Under the pieces are notes generated by a model. The model ran no database searches and was not told where the DNA came from. It saw only the letters and a program-made list of their open reading frames with translations. The translations under genes were made by a program, and so were the position numbers. A stretch of DNA of 10,964 nucleotides from an uncultured Collinsella sp. GTDB lineage: Bacteria; Actinomycetota; Coriobacteriia; Coriobacteriales; Coriobacteriaceae. The first letter of the stretch is position 1; each line of letters starts with the position of its first letter. The stretch is taken from NCBI GenBank assembly GCA_902489955.1, contig CABUBY010000055.1, forward strand, positions 1-10,964, in the 5' to 3' direction. Below are positions 6,048-10,964 of the stretch, piece after piece.

Positions 6048-7448
6048 TTATGCCTCCGCGCGGAGCGGCGCGAAGCTGGCGGTACCGCCCTCGATAACGC
6101 TCAGATAGGCACGGCCCGTACGCTTGGCGGTAGAGGACTGCAGGCGCTCGATCTCTTCCTCGAGGATCTGATTGACGCGCTCGTGACGACGATTTTCCAT
6201 AATGCCGGCGGCAATAGCCTCGGCTCGCTCGATGCTCTCACGCGAGATGCGGGCAGTATCCTCGGGGAACACAGCGCTGTGACGGCCGACATAGGCGGGG
6301 GCAGCAGGCTGAGGGGCAGTGACGGGAGCGGGGGCTGCAACAGGAGCAGGCTCGTCAATCTCATCCAGAATCGCGGTGGCGGCGGCCCACATGTCCTCGT
6401 GGCCTGAGTAATCGGCCATAGGAACATCAACCTCGAGCGAAGCGTCCGGAAGGTCGCCGGTGTCGATGCGATCTTGGGCATCAATCGATGCGGTGATGGC
6501 TGCAGGCTCATCGAGGTCATCGAGATCGATGTCCGCGACACCGGAGATGATAGGCATGCTGGCGAGGTTTGCGTTGTACGGCGCAGCCTCAGCCGCCTGC
6601 TGCTGGGCAGGAGCGCCCCAAAGCGAGCTTTCGGCGGCGCGGCGGGCGGCAACGGCCTCCTCGTCCGCGGTCATGGCTTCATCAACGTACGAATTATCGG
6701 CAGAAGCGTTCGCGTCCGCCGAGGTAGCGCTGTAGGCGTTATTGGCTGCCGCGTTGGCGACGAGTGCCACGAAAGCCGCCGTGCTGCCCGCAGGGGCGGC
6801 CTGGGAGCCAGACACGGCGCGTGCCGCGGCGGCGATGTCGTCGCGATTGAGGGAGCCGGACTGCCCGCCGTTGGTGAGCTCGTCGATGGCGACTTGATAG
6901 ACGTCGCGCGAGTGTGCAGGGTCGCAGCTCACCGGCGAATCGTCGTCGAGCATACTGTCGATCATAGACCAAGCCTCGTCCTCGCCCATAGCATCTGCGG
7001 CTCGAGCGATGGTAGGGACACCATCATCGGCATGACGGCGCTGGAACGCACCAGTCAGGCCGGAAAGGAATGCCGAGGTAGACTGCTCCGACTGAGCCTG
7101 AGAAGCAGAAGTCGCAGCGTAAGGAGTCGCATCCTGCTGCTGAGCTGGAATCGAGGCGGTCTTGAACTCTCTTTGATGCTGATTGAGATTGGCGGCACCG
7201 CCCATGGCATCGGGCTGGAACAGACGCTCTTCACGCTGCGCACGATACTCGGAGATACCCAGCGAGGCGGCATAGATGCCCACGCCCGCCACCGCGCCCA
7301 CGGCGAAGGGAACCGCACCCGCCACGACCGTCTCGTTCACCGACGAAAACGGCAGCGTCGCGGCATACATAACCACGGGAGCGGCAAGGCCGATCCCGCA
7401 CGAAAGTCCGGCAAGGACTGCTCGTTGTGTTGCATCAGAAGAAGCCAT
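6048..7448 (-). CDS. Unknown membrane-anchored Ala/Asp-rich protein
   Basis: This encodes 466 residues of a protein I do not recognise. Two hydrophobic helices sit at the N-terminus (about 10-31 and 41-63) and are followed by EYRAQREER. By the positive-inside rule this implies a helical hairpin with both ends in the cytosol. Residues 80-400 are low-complexity, rich in Ala, Asp, Gln, Ser and Pro with few basic residues, and probably disordered. Residues 400-441 look like a charged amphipathic helix (RISRESIERAEAIAAG, ILEEEIERLQ), a possible coiled coil. The ATG at 7448 is chosen because GGGGAGA precedes it by 4 nt; an in-frame ATG 27 bases further upstream would place this Shine-Dalgarno inside the gene. 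A near-consensus promoter lies about 137 bases upstream. The VanZ-family gene follows by 7 nt, suggesting a shared envelope role, but no function can be named. The codon pattern is like its neighbours. Confidence 0.75.
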   Translation of the reverse strand: MASSDATQRAVLAGLSCGIGLAAPVVMYAATLPFSSVNETVVAGAVPFAVGAVAGVGIYAASLGISEYRAQREERLFQPDAMGGAANLNQHQREFKTASIPAQQQDATPYAATSASQAQSEQSTSAFLSGLTGAFQRRHADDGVPTIARAADAMGEDEAWSMIDSMLDDDSPVSCDPAHSRDVYQVAIDELTNGGQSGSLNRDDIAAAARAVSGSQAAPAGSTAAFVALVANAAANNAYSATSADANASADNSYVDEAMTADEEAVAARRAAESSLWGAPAQQQAAEAAPYNANLASMPIISGVADIDLDDLDEPAAITASIDAQDRIDTGDLPDASLEVDVPMADYSGHEDMWAAATAILDEIDEPAPVAAPAPVTAPQPAAPAYVGRHSAVFPEDTARISRESIERAEAIAAGIMENRRHERVNQILEEEIERLQSSTAKRTGRAYLSVIEGGTASFAPLRAEA

Positions 7449-7584
7449 GAGCTCTCCCCATCTTCCAGCACCCAAATCGCATCATTCAGTTGGCTGCGCG
7501 AGAGAAGATGAAGCGGGGCTATGCCCCAAAGCAACGGTATATGGTTCGTTTCATCTGCGTTTTCCGTCGCGAAGCTTAAAAGCT
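7449..7584 (-). other. Leader of the membrane protein/VanZ operon
   Basis: Transcription from the promoter at 7585-7613 would give a 5' untranslated leader of about 130 nt. It holds a compact hairpin (GGGGC-ATA-GCCCC, 7515-7527) and a possible 11-codon reading frame (7519-7554) before the Shine-Dalgarno of the main gene. No known riboswitch class is recognisable. The rest of the gap up to rho (7614-7690) shows nothing obvious. Confidence 0.4.
7519..7554 (-). CDS. Possible 11-codon leader peptide (MKRTIYRCFGA)
   Basis: Within the leader of the 466-aa gene, ATG at 7554 opens 11 sense codons ending in TAG at 7521-7519. The stop falls inside the hairpin at 7515-7527, so a terminating ribosome would affect that fold. 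Upstream there is only a weak GGAAAA as a ribosome binding site. It is very short and could be chance. Confidence 0.2.
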   Translation of the reverse strand: MKRTIYRCFGA

Positions 7585-7613
7585 ATTATGCGAAACCGCC
7601 CTGTCGATTGCAA
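7585..7613 (-). promoter_or_regulatory. Promoter of the membrane protein/VanZ operon
   Basis: On the minus strand a -35 TTGCAA (7613-7608) and a -10 CATAAT (7590-7585) are separated by exactly 17 bases. It lies between the rho terminator and the 466-aa gene, so this operon can be transcribed independently of rho. Confidence 0.7.
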
Positions 7614-7690
7614 GCGACGATGTCGGATTGAAACGGGAAACCTGCTGCTCGTCGGTCTTACGGTCAAAAATAAGCGCGGAGCGGCGCTAT

Positions 7691-7724
7691 GGAAAAGGGC
7701 CGAGGCTCAAAGCCCCGACCCTTT
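7691..7724 (-). terminator. Intrinsic terminator after rho
   Basis: On the minus strand GGGTCGGGGC (7721-7712) pairs with GCCTCGGCCC (7706-7697), 10 bp with two wobble pairs and a 5-nt loop. AAA before and TTTT after the stem extend it and form the tail. It starts about 40 bases beyond the rho stop. Confidence 0.8.
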
Positions 7725-7761
7725 ATCGCATTGATGACTATCGCTGCGCGCGGATGACAAC

Positions 7762-10335
7762 CTAGAACGTCTGCTCGTAGTCGCTGTGTTTTTTGGCCGA
7801 ACGCACCAGGAACTCCTGGTTGGTGTTGGTGCCCTTAAGACCCTTGATAAACGATGCGGCCGCGCGCTCGGTGTTGTTCATGCCGGCAAGAATGCGACGC
7901 AGGCCAAAGACAAACGGACGCATCTGCTCGTCGACCAACAGGTCCTCGTTACGCGTACCGGAGGCAACGGGGTCGATAGCCGGGAAGATGCGGCGGTCGG
8001 CCAGGTCGCGGTCGAGCTTAAGCTCCATGTTGCCGGTGCCCTTGAACTCCTCGAAAATGACCTCGTCCATCTTGGAACCGGTGTCGATGAGGGCAGAGGC
8101 CAGGATGGTGAGCGAGCCGCCGTTCTCGATATTGCGGGCTGCACCCAGGAAGCGCTTGGGCGGATACAGTGCCGCCGAATCGACGCCGCCCGAAAGGATG
8201 CGGCCCGAGGCGGGCGCCGCCAAGTTGTAGGCGCGGGCGAGGCGCGTGATGGAGTCGAGCACCACCACGACGTCGCCACCCAGCTCTACGATGCGCTTGG
8301 CGCGCTCGATGACGAGCTCTGCCACGCGGGTGTGGTTGTCGGCAGGCATATCGAAGGTCGACGCCACAACCTCACCCTTGATGGAACGCTGCATATCGGT
8401 GACCTCTTCGGGGCGCTCGTCGACGAGCAGGCAGATGAGGTGCACCTCGGGGTTGTTAATCGAGATGGACTGGCAGATCTTCTTGAGGATCGTGGTCTTG
8501 CCGGCCTTGGGCGGGGACACGATCAGGCCGCGCTGGCCCTTGCCAATCGGCGACACGATGTCGATGGCGCGACCGGTGATGGAATCCTTGCCGTGCTCCA
8601 TGCGCAGCGGCTCATTGGGATAGACCGGGGTGAGGTCGCCGAACTTGGGGCGGTTGCGAATCTGCTCGGGGTCCAGACCGTTGACGGTCGTGATTTTGGC
8701 GAGGCCGGCGCGCTTGTCGCCGCCGCGCGAAGGACGCAGCGAGCCCTCGATGACGTCGCCCGTGCGCAGGCGCGCGGAGCGGATGAGGTAGGCGGGCACG
8801 AAGGCGTCGTCGTTGGACTTCATGTAGCCATGGGCGTGGATGATGCCGGAGCTGTCCGGGCGAATCTGCAGAATGCCCTTGATGTCGCGGAAGCCCTCGG
8901 CCTTCGCGGCGGTGACGTAGATCTCCTCGACGAGCTCGGCTTTCTTCTTGCCGGTCGTCTCGATCTCGAACTCCTTGGCCTTCTCGCGAAGTTCGGCGAC
9001 CTTCATGGCAGCGAGCTCCTCGCGCGAAAGCGTGGGCTCGGTGGGAGCGGCATTACGCTCCTTGTTGCGTTGCTTGCGATCGCGCTGGCGGTTGCGACGG
9101 TCGTTGTTGCGCTCGTCCTTGCGCTCGTTGCGCTCCTCGTTGCGCTTGTGCTGGCGACGGTTGGGGCGAGCGCCGTCTTCGCCCTCGGCGGGGGCGGCAC
9201 CATCGGTTGCGGCGGTATCAACATTGGCCGCAGCGGCGTCATTGGCCTCGGCGCCAGAATCAACCTGCGCTTCGACATCAACCTGCTGCTCGGCGGCCTT
9301 GGCCTTAACGGACTTCTTACGGCCGCGCTTGGACTTCTCGGATGCAGGCTGTTCGACGTCCTGGGGCTCGACGGCATTAGTCGATGCATCGGCGGTCGTC
9401 TCGGCGGAATCCTCGGACGCGCCCTTCTTGGCAGCCTTAGCCTTGGACGTGCGCTTAGCAGCAGTGCGACGGCTGCGACCGGGACGGACGTCGGCGGGCT
9501 CGGCATCGGCAGAAACGGCCTTGGAAGTCGTAGCATCCTGGACGGGTGCATCGGCAGCAGTTGAGGACTTGGCGGTCGCCGCAGCATCCCGAGCGGCGGC
9601 GGCTGCGGCTGCGGCCTTCTCGGCCTCGACAAAGGCCTTGGGCTTGCGACCGCGACGGTGCGGGCGCAAAGCCGGATCGACAACGGGAACTTCGCTGGCC
9701 TCGACAGGCGCAGCGGGCTCAACAGGCGATGTGCCCTCCCCTGCCGCGGAACGGACCGAAGCCTCAGTGAGCTCGGGGGTTACCTGTTCAGCAACCTGCT
9801 CGGCCTTAGCAGCCGTGCGACGGCGTGTGCGCGGTACCGGCTTCTCGGTCGGCTGGTCGGCGACAGGAGTCTCGGTGGCGGCAGGCGTCTCGGGCACAGA
9901 CGGAGCTGCAAGCTCGGTCAGAGCCGCGGCCTCGCGCTCGGCAGCACGACGGCGGGCGCGCACCACCTGAGCCTCGCTAATCTGCGCCAACGCACGTGCC
10001 TGCGCGACCTCATCGGAAATCGGCGCCGAGGAGTCAGCTGCAACGGTGAGCTTGGCGCGCGTCGTGCGCGTGGTACGGCGCTTGGGCTTGGTGACCTCCT
10101 CGCCGTCAGCGGCAGGCTTGGCCGTGCGGCGCGTGCGCTTGGGCTTTGCCGGAGCAGCCTCCTCACCAGTTGCAGGCACGGCCTTCTCAGCCGCTACAGG
10201 CATAGGCGTCGAAGCAGCCTTAGGCGTCTCAGGAGCCGAGGCTTGCGCGGGCGCCGCGACCTGGTCCGACGCAACCGGTGCAGCGGGAGCGGCTTGCGTC
10301 GTCGTTATTTCGTTTTCTTGCTGTTGATCAGACAC
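7762..10335 (-). CDS. rho: Transcription termination factor Rho with a long N-terminal extension
   Basis: The 857-residue protein is about twice the length of E. coli Rho (419). The canonical part is complete. It has Rho_N (about 436-478, LSREELAAMKVAELREKAK), the cold-shock-like primary RNA-binding domain (about 483-560, with GILQIRPDSSGIIHAHGYM), and Walker A PPKAGKTT (608-615, K613). It also has the DERPEEVTDMQR block (639-650), Walker B VVVVLDS (689-695), the Q-loop region PASGRILSGGVD (708-719) and the R-loop region DTGSKMDEVIFEEFKGTGN (751-769). This hexameric ATP-driven RNA translocase releases RNA polymerase at Rho-dependent sites. Residues 1-435 are a disordered Ala/Thr/Glu/Pro-rich tract with spaced arginine/lysine patches and an Arg/Asn-rich block at 390-428. 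Long extensions are known in actinobacterial Rho; this one is unusually large. The start is GTG at 10335, since an in-frame TGA lies four codons upstream. The Shine-Dalgarno is weak (GAAAG), suggesting modest or controlled translation. Confidence 0.97.
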   Translation of the reverse strand: MSDQQQENEITTTQAAPAAPVASDQVAAPAQASAPETPKAASTPMPVAAEKAVPATGEEAAPAKPKRTRRTAKPAADGEEVTKPKRRTTRTTRAKLTVAADSSAPISDEVAQARALAQISEAQVVRARRRAAEREAAALTELAAPSVPETPAATETPVADQPTEKPVPRTRRRTAAKAEQVAEQVTPELTEASVRSAAGEGTSPVEPAAPVEASEVPVVDPALRPHRRGRKPKAFVEAEKAAAAAAAARDAAATAKSSTAADAPVQDATTSKAVSADAEPADVRPGRSRRTAAKRTSKAKAAKKGASEDSAETTADASTNAVEPQDVEQPASEKSKRGRKKSVKAKAAEQQVDVEAQVDSGAEANDAAAANVDTAATDGAAPAEGEDGARPNRRQHKRNEERNERKDERNNDRRNRQRDRKQRNKERNAAPTEPTLSREELAAMKVAELREKAKEFEIETTGKKKAELVEEIYVTAAKAEGFRDIKGILQIRPDSSGIIHAHGYMKSNDDAFVPAYLIRSARLRTGDVIEGSLRPSRGGDKRAGLAKITTVNGLDPEQIRNRPKFGDLTPVYPNEPLRMEHGKDSITGRAIDIVSPIGKGQRGLIVSPPKAGKTTILKKICQSISINNPEVHLICLLVDERPEEVTDMQRSIKGEVVASTFDMPADNHTRVAELVIERAKRIVELGGDVVVVLDSITRLARAYNLAAPASGRILSGGVDSAALYPPKRFLGAARNIENGGSLTILASALIDTGSKMDEVIFEEFKGTGNMELKLDRDLADRRIFPAIDPVASGTRNEDLLVDEQMRPFVFGLRRILAGMNNTERAAASFIKGLKGTNTNQEFLVRSAKKHSDYEQTF

Positions 10336-10472
10336 AGTGTTTGCTCAACTTTCTTTTCAAGCCCTGTGATCACATGCTCCCTGCATAAACCTTCAGGGCG
10401 GCTAAACAGTCTAGTTCCGTCAAATACCGACGGACATCATTGATCTGTATCGAGATGATTGCGTCATATACG
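10336..10472 (-). promoter_or_regulatory. rho mRNA leader with short frames and alternative hairpins
   Basis: From the predicted start near 10472 the leader runs 137 nt to the GTG. GCCCTG (10399-10394) can pair with CAGGG (10383-10379) or with CAGGGC (10366-10361), two mutually exclusive stems. TCCGTC/GACGGA (10416-10434) forms a separate 6-bp stem. Two short frames occur, at 10467-10420 and 10386-10357. E. coli rho is autoregulated in its leader; a similar control here is inference only. Confidence 0.4.
10420..10467 (-). CDS. Possible 15-codon leader peptide of rho
   Basis: ATG at 10467 opens 15 sense codons (MTQSSRYRSMMSVGI) and stops at TGA 10422-10420, inside the TCCGTC/GACGGA stem. It would begin only about 5 bases after the predicted transcription start, so it would need near-leaderless initiation. 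Coding status is unproven. Confidence 0.2.
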   Translation of the reverse strand: MTQSSRYRSMMSVGI

Positions 10473-10479
10473 CAGCGTT

Positions 10480-10507
10480 AGTGTAACACAACCGCAACCA
10501 CCTGCAA
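10480..10507 (-). promoter_or_regulatory. Promoter of rho
   Basis: On the minus strand a -35 TTGCAG (10507-10502) and a -10 TACACT (10485-10480) are 16 bases apart. The -10 is preceded by TGT, an extended -10 element. No better pair is visible between the argS terminator and rho. Confidence 0.55.
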
Positions 10508-10591
10508 CTTAGTCATTGGGAACGCTCTTAAACGACTAGTCAAAAGGGGCACTCTTTGGTTTAACACCCACAAATCTGACTGCCTCCGCCA

Positions 10592-10741
10592 AAACTATGG
10601 CGGTTTACTACGATGAATCGCTCAACCGCGACCACTCCGAAACTTGTTGAACTAAAACCGCAGGTAGATGCCTTGCACTTTTTAGCGAAAAGCCGGCGTG
10701 GTTGGAATACCTCAATTCATCGTAGTAAATCGACATAGTTT
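10592..10741. repeat. 150-bp imperfect inverted-repeat element, MITE-like
   Basis: The 29-bp left arm (10592-10620) and right arm (10713-10741) are inverted copies matching at 26 of 29 positions, with a perfect 15-bp core (10604-10618 and 10715-10729, TTTACTACGATGAAT). After a small asymmetric internal loop, CAACCGCG (10623-10630) pairs with CGTGGTTG (10697-10704), extending the fold. The 66-nt inner part has a small CTTTT/AAAAG hairpin (10678-10692). There is no open frame and no obvious target-site duplication. It lies in the gene-free stretch 10508-10785, between the argS terminator and the rho promoter. A miniature transposable element, a REP-like repeat or a structured RNA would all fit. 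Confidence 0.6.
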
Positions 10742-10785
10742 CGTATTTCCAGCAGTTCCAAATTCGTCAATACGTCGGCGTTTGC

Positions 10786-10818
10786 AAAAAGCCCGACCTC
10801 CGTGGGAGATCGGGCTTT
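10786..10818 (-). terminator. Intrinsic terminator of argS
   Basis: On the minus strand an 11-bp stem (10815-10805 with 10801-10791, one G-U pair) closes a 3-nt loop and is followed by TTTTT (10790-10786). It starts about 45 bases after the argS stop codon. Confidence 0.88.
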
Positions 10819-10863
10819 CAAGGCTTAGTTAAACCAAGTCTGTACGGTCAAATGACTCGCAGA

Positions 10864-10964
10864 TTACATCTGCTCGGGCGCGGAAACGCCAACAAGGGTG
10901 AGCACCAGGGCGAGCGTCACGCGGACGGCGTCGCAAGCGGCCAGACGGGCACGCGAAAGCTCGG
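10864..10964 (-). CDS. argS: Arginyl-tRNA synthetase, C-terminal end (partial)
   Basis: A minus-strand frame enters from the right edge and stops at TAA 10866-10864. The visible 32 residues end in TLVGVSAPEQM and include RARLAACDAVRVTLA. This matches the characteristic C-terminus of bacterial ArgS, the anticodon-binding DALR domain, with its RLALxxAxxxVLxxGLxLLGxxAPxxM pattern. The enzyme charges tRNA-Arg with arginine in the cytosol. Only the tail is present, so completeness cannot be judged. Its terminator and the inverted-repeat element separate it from rho. Confidence 0.88.
   Translation of the reverse strand, partial: ELSRARLAACDAVRVTLALVLTLVGVSAPEQM

Noticed and set aside
6474..7511. 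345-codon plus-strand frame opposite the 466-aa gene
   Set aside because: Its product is Arg/Gly-rich noise, and the opposite strand has a promoter, Shine-Dalgarno, membrane helices and operon spacing.
7786..9564. 592-codon open frame on the plus strand, antisense to rho
   Set aside because: It mirrors the G+C-biased codons of the clearly real rho gene, and its product is a low-complexity Leu/Gly/Asp-rich sequence without recognisable domains or a convincing ribosome binding site.
10365..10374. TGTGATCACA palindrome as a CRP/GlxR-type site
   Set aside because: Those regulators need a 6-bp spacer between the TGTGA and TCACA half-sites, which is absent, and the sequence lies in the transcribed rho leader.
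10742..10774. CGTATT/AATACG 6-bp inverted repeat beside the right arm of the 150-bp element
   Set aside because: It is short, with a 21-base loop and no matching partner on the left side, so it cannot be shown to be part of the element.
1..10964. CRISPR array, phage genes, toxin-antitoxin pair or retron
   Set aside because: No regularly spaced direct repeats, reverse transcriptase, integrase, transposase or recognisable toxin gene was found on either strand.

Overview
The window looks like a chromosomal segment of a high-G+C gut actinobacterium of the class Coriobacteriia, most likely a Collinsella or close relative. This is inference. It rests on the G+C-rich codon use, a Rho factor with a very long Ala/Lys/Arg-rich N-terminal extension, and the overall style of the proteins. 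No 16S rRNA or other decisive marker is present. Apart from a probable small repeat element near the right end, it reads as ordinary core and accessory chromosome, with no integrase, transposase, CRISPR array or defence island.

Left part (1-3160). The tail of an unidentified gene ends at a strong terminator. A stand-alone FAD-dependent fumarate reductase/aspartate oxidase-like flavoprotein and a DinD-like protein follow, both on the plus strand. Next comes a minus-strand tRNA operon read tRNA-His then tRNA-Lys(CTT). It has a near-consensus promoter (TTGCAT-17-AATAAT) and its own terminator.

Middle (3321-5605). A class I/II PLP-dependent aminotransferase and a ROK-family fructokinase-like gene lie on the plus strand, each with its own ribosome binding site and terminator. 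The fructokinase lacks the whole segment that normally carries the HPExGH motif. Its terminator is a bidirectional hairpin shared with the convergent genes to the right.

Right part (5591-10964). Everything is on the minus strand. In transcription order it holds the 3' end of argS with its terminator, a 150-bp imperfect inverted-repeat element, the rho promoter and a 137-nt leader, and an 857-codon rho with an intrinsic terminator. A second near-consensus promoter then drives a two-gene unit: a 466-aa membrane-anchored Ala/Asp-rich protein of unknown function and a VanZ-family membrane protein 7 nt downstream.

The observations most worth following are the fructokinase lacking the ROK HPExGH block, the 29-bp inverted repeats upstream of rho, the 435-residue basic-patch extension of Rho together with its structured leader, and the uncharacterised membrane protein/VanZ pair. 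No complete new multi-gene system could be demonstrated from the sequence alone.
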